Shown: positions 41,424 through 50,834 of the stretch, one piece after another
Layout of the letters: each line of letters begins with the position of its first letter
Numbering within the stretch: the first letter of the stretch is position 1
Source of the DNA: Saprospirales bacterium
GTDB lineage: Bacteria; Bacteroidota; Bacteroidia; Chitinophagales; JADIYW01
Reading direction: 5' to 3'
Length of the DNA: 64,000 bases
NCBI GenBank assembly: GCA_016711605.1
Contig: JADJSS010000007.1
Coordinates: 124,001 to 188,000, forward strand
Translations under genes and position numbers: made by a program
The notes under the pieces: model-generated
Databases searched by the model: none
The model's input: only the letters and a program-made list of their open reading frames with translations
What the model was told of the DNA's origin: nothing

Positions 41424-41780
41424 ATGTCCAATTTAGTAAATGAATTTAACGACTATCGTTCTAAAATGAACGATGTAATTTTAGGTCAGAAAAACCTAAC
41501 CATCAATCGCTTTTTCAATCTCGATATGCATGCGTATGCAGATGGCGCCATCGATGCAAAAACAAAAGAAATGCTTGGCTTAGTTGCTTCTATGGTGTTG
41601 CGCTGTGATGATTGCATAAAATATCATCTCGGAAAATCCTATGAAGCAGGTTTAACTACCGAGCAAGTGTATGAAGTATTTGCTATAGCTAATTTAGTTG
41701 GTGGAAGCATTTGCATTCCACACACACGAAGAGCTGCTGAATATTGGCAAGAGTTAACAGAAACAAACATAAGAATCTGA
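41424..41780 (+). CDS. Carboxymuconolactone decarboxylase/AhpD-like protein
   Basis: 118 residues. LVASMVLRCDDCIKYHLGKS carries the CxxC plus His of the AhpD-like redox site (CDDC...H). It then has a helix with EAGLTTEQVYEVFAIANLVGG. Helical CMD fold. Presumably a thiol-dependent peroxidase or reductase partner, though no peroxiredoxin gene is next to it. The neighbouring membrane protein gene starts 9 bp downstream. Confidence 0.9.
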   Translation: MSNLVNEFNDYRSKMNDVILGQKNLTINRFFNLDMHAYADGAIDAKTKEMLGLVASMVLRCDDCIKYHLGKSYEAGLTTEQVYEVFAIANLVGGSICIPHTRRAAEYWQELTETNIRI

Positions 41781-41788
41781 TTCAAAAA

Positions 41789-42247
41789 ATGAAAGAATTT
41801 GAATCATATTATAACTATGGAAAAGATAAAATGCTGATTATTATCAGCCCTTTTTTCATTTGCACAGTTATCGCACTTCTTATAGAGAAATACTCCATTT
41901 CATTTATGTTCTTTTTTCCATTAGTAGCATCCATTATAATATTTATACTCTACTATTGTTTTGATTTTTTTTACTACAAACTTATAATAAAGGAATTTGA
42001 AATGGATATTTATAAAAGAAATTTTTTAAATAAAATAGAAATTAAAACTTATGAAATCCAACAAATAAAGTACTCTTATAAGTATGAATATTTTAGGAAA
42101 ATGGAAGGTTTCTACGTGTTGAGAATTTTCTTTAAATCTAAAAATATCGCTTTACTCATAGCAGATAATGCACAATGGCGAAAAACTGATTTAGATGAAA
42201 TTGATTCTTCATTTTCAAATCGTCAAATTTTCAAATTTTCAAATTAA
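41789..42247 (+). CDS. Two-TM membrane protein of unknown function
   Basis: 152 residues from ATG 41789 (MKEFESYYNYGKDKMLIIIS); a TTG start at 41744 is unlikely because it overlaps the AhpD-like gene. Two membrane segments (about 15-32 and 39-58), then a cytoplasmic beta-rich basic domain (KIEIKTYEIQQIKYSYKYEY). I do not recognise it. A CAAATTTTC repeat overlaps its end. Confidence 0.6.
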   Translation: MKEFESYYNYGKDKMLIIISPFFICTVIALLIEKYSISFMFFFPLVASIIIFILYYCFDFFYYKLIIKEFEMDIYKRNFLNKIEIKTYEIQQIKYSYKYEYFRKMEGFYVLRIFFKSKNIALLIADNAQWRKTDLDEIDSSFSNRQIFKFSN

Positions 42248-42251
42248 ACTA

Positions 42252-45079
42252 ATGAAAAAACTATATCTTTTCGATTCGTTCGCACTTATTTATCGCGCGT
42301 ACTTTGCCTTTCAGAAAAATCCATTGATGAATTCCAAAGGACAAAATGTGTCTGCTATAACTGGTTTTTTAAACACGATTTGGGAAATAAAAACCAAATA
42401 CAATCCTACACATTATGCAATTGTATTTGATGCACCAGCACAAACCGACCGACAAGCCGAACACGATTTTTACAAAGCCAACCGACAAGAAACTCCAGAC
42501 GATATTGTATGGTCAGTTCCATATATTAAAGATATTATCAGAGCCATGAATATGCCAGTTGTGGAGTTGGCTGGCTATGAAGCAGATGATTTAATTGGAA
42601 CACTTGCCGTAAAAGCAGCAGCCGAAGGTGTTGAGTGTTATATCGTTTCACCAGACAAAGATTTGGGTCAGGTAGCAAGCGATAAAATCTTTATTCACAA
42701 GCCGCCATTTATGGGAAAACCTGCTGAAGTACTTGGTGTAGAAGAACTCAATAAAAAATGGGAAATTAAAGATCCAAAACAAATCATCGATATTCTCGGA
42801 CTTTGGGGCGACGCTGTCGATAATATTCCTGGCGTGAAAGGCATTGGCGAGAAAGGTGCAAAAATGTTGATTCGTCAATTTGGTTCTATAGAAAATATTT
42901 ATGAAAATATTAATGAAGTAAAAGGTGCCATAAAAGACAAACTGATTGAACATAAAGAAATGGCGATGATTTCTAAACAACTAGCAACTATTATTGTAGA
43001 TGCGCCAGTTGATTGGATTGAAGATGATTATATTTTGAAAGAGTTTAACAAAGAAAAACTGACCGAAATTTTTGCTGAATTAGAATTTAAAACTTTAGGT
43101 AAAAAAATAATTGGTGATAGTTATGACAAGACAGCAACACCAACCACAACACCAGCAAAATCAAGTGTTGCAGCCAATATCAATCAAACATCTTTATTCG
43201 GTGAAACAACTGCTGATGAAAACGATGCGTTGTCAGAAGAATCAACAAACGTCCAACATCATCTAGGAAAAATATTTCCAACACAGAACATCAATATTTT
43301 TTAATTGATACACCAGAAAAAATTCAAGAATTAATTTCAACATTATCTACTCAAAAAGAAATTTGTTTTGATACCGAAACCACTTCTGTGGATGCGAATA
43401 ATTGCGAATTAGTTGGAATTTCTTTCAGTATAGAACCAACCATTGCGTACTATATTCCTGTTTCCGCAAATCAAACAGAAGCACAAAAAATTATCGATTT
43501 ATTTAAACCAATTTTAGAAAATGAAAACATCACAAAAATTGGACAAAATATAAAATACGATTGTTTAGTATTGAAATGGTACAACGTTGAAGTGAAAGGC
43601 GTTTTCTTTGATACGATGCTGGCGCATTATTTAATGGAACCAGACAATAAACATGGTATGGATTATTTGTCGGAAACCTATCTCAAATATACACCAGTTT
43701 CTATCACCGAATTAATTGGAAAAAAAGGTGCAAAACAAGGAACGATGCGCGATGTAGAAATTGAAAAAGTTAAAGAATATGCAGCAGAAGATGCTGATGT
43801 TACTTTGCAACTTCATCATCTTTTTAAAAATGAAATCGACAACACACATTTACATAAATTATTTTATGACGTGGAAACGCCTTTGATTACGGTACTTGCA
43901 GACATGGAATTTGAAGGTGTTAAAGTAGACACTGATTTCTTGAAAATTTATTCAGAAGAAATTGGCGACGAATTACGAATACTACAAGACACTATTTTTG
44001 ACTTATCTGGAACTCATTTTAATTTAGATTCACCAAAACAATTAGGCGAAATTTTATTCGATAAATTAAAAATTCCATACGAAGGCAAAAAAACAAAAAC
44101 GGGTCAATATTCTACCGATGAAGAAATGCTGCAAAAATTAGTGCATCAACATCCAATTGCAGAGCATTTATTAAATTACAGAGAATACACAAAACTTAAA
44201 TCAACGTATGTAGATGCGTTGCCAAGTTTAATCAATCCAAAAACAAATCGTTTACATACAACATTCAACCAAGCAATTGCATCTACAGGAAGATTGAGTT
44301 CTGTAAATCCGAATTTGCAAAACATTCCAATCAGAACTGAACGCGGAAAAAAAATCAGAAAAGCATTTATTCCACGCAATGAAAATCATACTATTCTTTC
44401 TGCAGATTATTCGCAAATAGAATTACGCATTGTTGCATCTATTAGCAAAGATGAAAACATGATCGAAGCATTTCGCCAAAATTTGGATATTCATACAGCA
44501 ACTGCAGCCAATGTTTTTGGTGTTGAATTAGATGCTGTTACTGCTGATATGCGACGCAAAGCAAAAATGGTGAACTTCGGAATTATCTACGGAATTTCTG
44601 CATTTGGTTTGGCACAACGATTAGGTATTCCACGCAAAGAAGCTGCTGAGTTAATTGAAAATTATTTCATCAAATATAGTGGTGTTAAAACTTATATGGA
44701 TTCAACCATAAATGCTGCGCGCGAAAATGGTTATGTAGAAACATTGTTAGGTAGAAGACGTTATTTGCGTGACATCAATGCAGGAAATTGGACCATTCGT
44801 GGCTTTGCCGAACGAAATGCTATTAACGCACCAATCCAAGGAAGTGCTGCTGATATGATAAAAGTAGCCATGATCAATATTCAAAAGCAACTAAAACACT
44901 ATAAAATGCAATCTAAGATGATATTGCAAGTGCATGATGAATTATTGTTTGATGTGCAGCTTTCTGAAAAAGAAAATTTAGCTGAAATGGTGAAAAAAGA
45001 AATGCAAAATGCCTTACCTTTACAAGTACCTGTTGATGTTTCGGCTGGCTTTGGAAACAATTGGCTAGAAGCACATTAA
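42252..45079 (+). CDS. polA: DNA polymerase I (frameshifted at an A5 run)
   Basis: Start ATG 42252 (MKKLYLFDSFALIYRAYFAF). 5'-3' exonuclease domain about 1-300 (YIVSPDKDLGQV, DAVDNIPGVKGIGEKGAK). One A is missing at 43268-43272: adding it makes HHLGKNISNTEHQYFLIDTP and joins the second frame. The proofreading domain appears intact: CFDTETTSVD (Asp, Glu), IGQNIKYDCLVL, YAAEDADVT. Polymerase motifs SADYSQIELRIVAS (A), RRKAKMVNFGIIYG (B), ILQVHDELLFDV (C). About 942 residues when repaired. An essential-type gene, so the shift is probably not real. Confidence 0.93.
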
Positions 45080-45102
45080 CGTATTAAAACAGAAAAAAAT
45101 AC

Positions 45103-47637
45103 ATGAAGAATTTTGGATTATTATTTTTATTGATTTGTACTAATTTTTGTTTTGCAAAAAAATGGGACGCAACTTATATCGGTAAATTATTGGCAAAAGG
45201 TGAAGTTGATAAAGTTATCGAATTTTATGAAAAAAGATACAATGGAACAGATAGAGATCCGCAAGATGCATTTAAGATTGCAGATTTATATGTGAAGAAA
45301 AAAGATTACGAATCAGCAATTGTTTGGTATGAAAAAGAAAAACAATTGATGAAATCATCAAAAGTAAATTTATTAAACTATGCTAATACATACCGTTTAA
45401 ATGGTGAATATCAAAAAGCATTAGACGGTTATTTAATGTATGCTGCAGAAACAGGTGATGCTTCTAAAGTTATGGAAAATGCGTATCTGTGCGAAAAACT
45501 GGTTCGTGCTACAACGCTTCAAAATACTTTTAAACTAGAAAATTATCCTTTCAATTCCATAAATGATGAAAACAATATCTCTGTTCTTAGAAACAACATG
45601 ATATATAATGTATTTGAAAAAGACAATCCTAACTCAAGCAATAACATCAAACAATCTATTCGTGATTTTGATAAATTTGATATGCCAATTAATTTATTAA
45701 ACGCAAAATTACCAAATTATTTAATCACCAGTCTTTCATATTCGCGCGATGGCAATAAAGTAGTATTTTCTGCTTTAACATCAAATTCAAAAAATAAAAA
45801 ACAAGCTAAAAACGAAAGCATATTTATCGCCGATAATTTAGGTGGAAAATTTTTAAACATCAATGAATTTCCATTTAATACAGATGGTTATTCTTATAAA
45901 AATCCAACTTTTAACAGCGAAGGAAATGTAATTTATTTTTCATCGAACCAAACAGGTGGTGTTGGTGGTTTTGATATTTGGAAATCAACTTTAGAAAATG
46001 ACAAATGGACAAAACCTCAAAATTTAGGTAAACTCTTAAATTCAAAATTTGATGAATGCAATCCATTTTTAATGCAAAATAAAATCGATAACATACTTTA
46101 TTTTTCTTCCAATCGAGAAGGTGGTTTTGGTGGTTTTGATATTTATAAAGCCAGAACAGTTGAAAATATTTGGCAAGATGTACAATTGGAAGTAGCACCT
46201 ATCAATTCTGCTGCTAACGATATCAGTATTATATATGATAATGAAACAAAAACAGGATATTTTTCTTCAGATAGATCTGGTGGAAAAGGTGGTTTTGATG
46301 TTTATCGCTTTTTGCCATTTAATTTAAGATTAAGTCTTTCTATAGTAGAAGACTCAACTCTGAATTATATAGATTTTGCTTTAGCTGAACTTTATGATGG
46401 TAATATAAAATTAGAAGAAGCCATTTCAAATGACAATGGTAATGTCACTTTTTCTGTAGGAAAAGATAAAAACTACTCAATTGTTGTTTATAAAGATGGT
46501 TACAAACAAACTATCGTTACAACAAATACTTTAAATAAACTAAGTGGTGATTCTGTTCTGATAACAGTAAAAATGCCAATCGATAAAACGTTTAATCAAA
46601 AGACAACTACTAACAGCACCTCACAACAAAATTTTATCACATTTGTAGGCAAAATTATTGATGCAGCAACCAATAAACCTGCAAAAGTAAAAATGAGAAT
46701 GGTAAATTATACTACCAATAAGTTGCGTGAATTAGAAGTTGATAAAAATGGTGTTTTTAAGATAGACCTTATGACTAACAATAATTATAAAATTATTATT
46801 GAAAATGCATCATACAAAATTTTAGATGAAATAACTACGTTTGGTTTATCTGCTGGTCAAATAAAAGTGAAAGATTATTTATTAACAGGAAATAAATTTA
46901 AACCATTAGAAAACAGAGTTTATACCAAAAACACTATACCATCATCATATCTTGATATGTATTTATTAAAACAAAATAAAACTCCAAATACTATAGTTAC
47001 TACTACAAAAGTGGAAAGCAATATTAAATCTAGCAATACTGTTAATAAACCAATCGTTTCAAAAGATACTTTTTCGAGTTTATCTGTAAAACAAGAAGTT
47101 ACTTCTACTGCTAAATTAAATACAGAAAACACTGTAAAAAAACCAAACCTTACTTATACAAATACCAGCGATTCTGATAAAAATGTCAAGGTTATCAAAA
47201 ATACCACAGAAAATAAAGTTTTAACAGACAAGACAAAACCCACCAATATATCTTTAAAAAATAACAACACAAGCAATGATATAAATATTGAAATACCGAA
47301 AAATAAACCAACTATTGAAACTACTACATCAAAAGACACAAGCAAGTACGAAAACATTAATTGGAAACAGGATTTTTATACCATTGATGATCCTGAAATA
47401 TTTTATAAAATTCAAATCGGTAATTTTCAATACGACAACATAAATTTAAAAGAATTAGAATTCTTAGGTAAAATTGAAATTACGCAGAGTGGTTACAACC
47501 AATATATTTATAGACTAGGAAATTTTAACACGTTAGATGGAGCAAAATTAAGCATAGAATTCCTTAGACTTAAAGGTTACAATTTGGCATTTATTTTGCA
47601 GTACCATAAAGACAAATTAATTAATATATTTAAATAA
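45103..47637 (+). CDS. Envelope TPR/beta-propeller/SPOR-like protein (T9SS-associated type)
   Basis: 844 residues. Signal peptide (LLFLLICTNFCFAKKW), TPR helices (about 25-130), PD40/WD40-like beta-propeller repeats (about 215-400) with recurrent VIYFSSNQTGGVGGFDIWKS and LYFSSNREGGFGGFDIYKA blocks. Two beta-sandwich regions follow, then a Lys/Thr/Asn-rich stretch (about 640-770) and a C-terminal SPOR-like fold (FYKIQIGNFQYDNINLKEL to GAKLSIEFLRLKGYNLAF). The layout resembles PorE, but without the OmpA-like domain. A role in the type IX secretion system or gliding envelope is inferred. Confidence 0.75.
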   Translation: MKNFGLLFLLICTNFCFAKKWDATYIGKLLAKGEVDKVIEFYEKRYNGTDRDPQDAFKIADLYVKKKDYESAIVWYEKEKQLMKSSKVNLLNYANTYRLNGEYQKALDGYLMYAAETGDASKVMENAYLCEKLVRATTLQNTFKLENYPFNSINDENNISVLRNNMIYNVFEKDNPNSSNNIKQSIRDFDKFDMPINLLNAKLPNYLITSLSYSRDGNKVVFSALTSNSKNKKQAKNESIFIADNLGGKFLNINEFPFNTDGYSYKNPTFNSEGNVIYFSSNQTGGVGGFDIWKSTLENDKWTKPQNLGKLLNSKFDECNPFLMQNKIDNILYFSSNREGGFGGFDIYKARTVENIWQDVQLEVAPINSAANDISIIYDNETKTGYFSSDRSGGKGGFDVYRFLPFNLRLSLSIVEDSTLNYIDFALAELYDGNIKLEEAISNDNGNVTFSVGKDKNYSIVVYKDGYKQTIVTTNTLNKLSGDSVLITVKMPIDKTFNQKTTTNSTSQQNFITFVGKIIDAATNKPAKVKMRMVNYTTNKLRELEVDKNGVFKIDLMTNNNYKIIIENASYKILDEITTFGLSAGQIKVKDYLLTGNKFKPLENRVYTKNTIPSSYLDMYLLKQNKTPNTIVTTTKVESNIKSSNTVNKPIVSKDTFSSLSVKQEVTSTAKLNTENTVKKPNLTYTNTSDSDKNVKVIKNTTENKVLTDKTKPTNISLKNNNTSNDINIEIPKNKPTIETTTSKDTSKYENINWKQDFYTIDDPEIFYKIQIGNFQYDNINLKELEFLGKIEITQSGYNQYIYRLGNFNTLDGAKLSIEFLRLKGYNLAFILQYHKDKLINIFK

Positions 47638-47647
47638 AAATGAAAAA

Positions 47648-48337
47648 ATGAAAAAGCAACTCATCAAAACACTTATCTTATTTACATTACTTTTATTTGG
47701 CACATCAACTATTCATGCACAAACCACGTTTGTAGTAAATGAAATACGCCAATTTATGAGCAAAGGTGAACAAAATGGCTTTGAAGTAATTTTAAACGGC
47801 ACTTCGCCTTCTGACGCAAAAGATGAATTAGAAAAATGGGCAAAAAAATTTAAAGCAAAAGTAGAATCAAGCAAAAAAAATCCGGAAATTTTTATCGATA
47901 ACGCAACCATTTCAACCGTTTCAGCAAATACAGTTGACATGTACGCAATGATTGTTCCAATTGATAAAGGATCGAAATTAACGGTTTTTGTTGATTTAGG
48001 TGGTGCTTTTATTTCATCTGCAGCATATGGTTCACAATATTCAGGAATGGAAGCTGCATTGAAAAAATTAGCAAAAGATTGTGCAATTAATGCGGTGGAA
48101 GATCAAATTAAATCTGAAGAAAAAGTATTGAAAACTTTAAATGGCGATTTAAAAGACTTAACGAAAGATAAAGCTGATTATATAAAAGATATTGAAAAAG
48201 CGAAAAAATTAATTCAGGAAAAAGAAGCAGCTATTCAAAAAAATGACGCAGATCAATCTGCTAAACAACAACAAATTTCTATACAACAACAAATCATTGA
48301 AACCGTTAAAACAAAACGCTCTTCTTTGAATTATTAA
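47648..48337 (+). CDS. Secreted protein with C-terminal coiled coil, unknown function
   Basis: 229 residues. Signal peptide ILFTLLLFGTSTIHAQT (cleavage near 25), a globular part (about 26-155) and a long charged coiled coil (about 160-225, KDKADYIKDIEKAKKLIQEK). Family not recognised. It begins 10 bp after the SPOR-like gene, so they probably form one operon. Confidence 0.7.
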   Translation: MKKQLIKTLILFTLLLFGTSTIHAQTTFVVNEIRQFMSKGEQNGFEVILNGTSPSDAKDELEKWAKKFKAKVESSKKNPEIFIDNATISTVSANTVDMYAMIVPIDKGSKLTVFVDLGGAFISSAAYGSQYSGMEAALKKLAKDCAINAVEDQIKSEEKVLKTLNGDLKDLTKDKADYIKDIEKAKKLIQEKEAAIQKNDADQSAKQQQISIQQQIIETVKTKRSSLNY

Positions 48338-48361
48338 TAAAATATTTACTAATTTTGTACC

Positions 48362-48394
48362 ACAGTTTGCATGAAAATGCAGACTGTTTTTATT
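48362..48394 (+). terminator. Intrinsic terminator
   Basis: ACAGT-T-TGCAT (48362-48372) pairs with ATGCA-G-ACTGT (48377-48387), T-rich tail. Just upstream, TAATTTTG (48350-48357) matches a -7 box, so the hairpin may also be the 5' end of the next transcript. Confidence 0.65.
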
Positions 48395-48448
48395 TAAACT
48401 ATTTATTCATTTTTTAATGGATGAATAAGAAATTTAGCAACCATTTTT

Positions 48449-48478
48449 CTTATTACTTACGACTTACAACTTACGACT
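48449..48478. repeat. CTTATTACTTACGACTTACAAC repeat
   Basis: Related to the strings at 22787-22808 and (in reverse) 10100-10132. It ends immediately before the start at 48482. Confidence 0.5.
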
Positions 48479-48481
48479 ATT

Positions 48482-49809
48482 ATGAACACACGATTAGTAT
48501 TAAACGGTGAAATTGGCACCGACCGAACTGCATTGATTGCAATTAATTTAGATGAAGCAACTGCAAAAATTCATATCTACGCTTTTACTAAAGAAGTAGT
48601 TACCAAAGAAATTCAAGACAAATTATTTGTGGAATGGAAAAATGGTGGCGAATACGATTTTCCAGCATCAGCAATACACTGGGAAGTAGATGCCAACAGC
48701 GATAGTATTTTACCAGAAAATGTAAAAGTTGACCGACCAGAAATTGTGCTGCAATCACAACACAAATGGAGCAAAAAACTGATGAGTTCAAAAATCAATC
48801 AGTTGTTAGATGATGAAACAAAATTGTTGGAAGAAAAAGCATCTTCAGTAGCAGAATACGACCAAACACTTTGGGACAAAACTAAAACGCAATGGGAAAA
48901 AATCACATCGTACCAGAAAAAAAATGAAATTACTTGGGAACAAACAACTGTACTCAAAGAAAAAATAAATTCCATATTTGATGCGCTTAAAGCCGTGAAA
49001 AGAATTAACAGTGAAAACGATGACCAAGCAAATGCAGCATTAGTAAAAAATATAACCAAACGTATTGATGATTTACAAAGCAAATTAATTTATTCAGATC
49101 AATGGAAATTTATTTTTGATGAATTGAAAAAAATTCAAGCTGAATTAAAAGACGTAGCTATAAAATGGAATCATAAGCGAAATTTATACAACCGTGTAAA
49201 TGCAATTTATGATGATTTAAAAAAATATAGAGCAACTGAAATTATTGCAAAATCTCAAACTCGCATCACACAACTCAAACAAATTTTAAATGGCTTAAAG
49301 GATTCTATCGAACGCGACGACGATAACTTTAAAATGCAGGTAGAAAAAATGCAACACTACCCTCGTGGCAAAATTGCGGAAAGTGACATCAAAACGAGAT
49401 TTAGTTATATTTTAGAACGTGTAGAAGAAAAAGAAAAAAAGCTGAAGGTATAAAACTAACTATTGAACAGCTAAAAAATGAGATTGCAAAAGAAAAACAA
49501 CAACAACAGGAACGCGAACAGGAAAAAATAAAACGCGAAGAAGAATTGCTTACAAAACAAGAAGAAGCGAAACAAAAAGCTGCTACTAAAAAAGAAGCAG
49601 ATACACTGAATATAGAAGTTGAAAACGCAACAACTGATACTGCTGAAACTACGAATACCACAGTAAATATTGAAGAACCAAATGTGGAAGTTCCTTTAAC
49701 ACAAGAAACAGAAGTGAAAGAAATAGAAACAGTTGCTACTGAAGAAATTACTGAAACTAAAAATGCAGATGTTGAAACTGTTGAAGCAACAACTGAAGAA
49801 GTAAAATAA
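48482..49809 (+). CDS. Long coiled-coil protein, unknown function (frameshifted at an A7 run)
   Basis: N-terminal beta-rich segment (LVLNGEIGTDRTALIAINLD), then helices rich in Glu/Lys (about 95-440). The first frame stops at 49453. Adding one A to the run 49434-49440 continues as KAEGIKLTIEQLKNEIAKEK into the second frame, which ends with an acidic Thr/Glu tail at 49809. About 442 residues. The helical middle has recurrent Trp (QWEKITSYQKKNEITWEQTT), reminiscent of DUF349, but that match is uncertain. Confidence 0.7.
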
Positions 49810-49830
49810 AAAATCTTTCAAGAAAAAAAA

Positions 49831-49860
49831 TTCCGAACTATTTATTAGTTCGGAATTTTT
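49831..49860 (+). terminator. Intrinsic terminator
   Basis: TTCCGAACT (49831-49839) / AGTTCGGAA (49847-49855), 7-base loop, T-tail. Same stem as at 20064. Confidence 0.9.
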
Positions 49861-49941
49861 CATTTATGGTTATTCATAACACAATCTGAATTTTTAATAG
49901 ATTTATTTTTTTTATCTTACGTGAAATTTAGTAGCAACAAA

Positions 49942-50816
49942 ATGTCGCACGACCATCATCATCAACATCACTTTCAACCAAGTGAAATGAAAAATGCCTT
50001 TTATATTGGCATTGGCTTGAATTTGATTTTTGTATTAATCGAAGCAATATATGGATTTAGTATTCATTCGCTTTCATTACTTTCTGATGCAAGTCATAAT
50101 TTTTTAGATGTATTAAGCTTAGGATTATCCTTGTTTTCTTTTTGGTTATGCAAGCAAAAACCAAGTAAAAACTTTACCTATGGTTTCAAAAAATCAGGCA
50201 TTCTGATTGCATTGTTTAACGCTTCTGTTTTATTAGTTTCCATTGGAATTCTTTTGTACAATGCAATTCTACGATTTAAAAATCCTGTAGCGATGCAAGG
50301 TGTTACCATGTCAATAATTGCTGGCATCGGCGTGTTGGTCAATGGAATTTCTGCCTATCTTTTTTACAAAATAAAGAAAAAGACATCAACATAAAATCTG
50401 CTTATTTGCACTTGCTTTCTGACGCTGCTTTATCATTTGGAATTGTAATTGGTGGAATTATTATTTACTATACAAACTGGTTTATTATTGATCCAATTTT
50501 AAGTATTATCATTAGCATTGTTTTGTTTTTTAGTATTTGGAATTTATTTAAAACAAGCTTGCGTTTAAGTTTAGATGGTGTTCCAGAAAACATAGATGAA
50601 GAAAAAATCAAACAACTTATTTTAGAATTTTCTGAAATCAAACAAATTAACAAGATGCATATCTGGGCATTAAGCACCACAGAAAATGCCATTGTAGCAG
50701 CGGTATTCTTACATGAAAATATCGACATAAAAACGTCTCAAGCTTTAAAAGAAAAAATAAATCACGCATTGTTACACGAAAATATCCATCATTCAACGAT
50801 AGAATTTGTAATTTAG
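49942..50816 (+). CDS. Cation diffusion facilitator transporter (frameshifted at an A5 run)
   Basis: About 291 residues once repaired. A His-rich N-terminus (MSHDHHHQHHF) is followed by six membrane segments. Metal sites: SDASHNFLD (HxxxD) in TM2 and, after the shift, HLLSDAALSFG (HxxxD) in TM5. The run 50377-50381 needs one more A: KIKKKDINIKSAYLHLLSDA. C-terminal cytoplasmic domain (KINKMHIWALSTTENAIVAA and HSTIEFVI). Zinc or related divalent cation efflux into the periplasm by proton antiport. A GTG at 49921 would add seven residues. Confidence 0.92.
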
Positions 50817-50834
50817 AAAAATAATTTCTCGCTT

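Noticed and set aside
47681..48337. Toxin or pore-former reading of the secreted coiled-coil protein at 47648
   Set aside because: No toxin motif or partner gene; a signal peptide plus coiled coil alone does not support it.
49421..49810. Tandem repeat protein in the acidic coiled-coil tail
   Set aside because: Low-complexity Glu/Thr runs without a regular unit.
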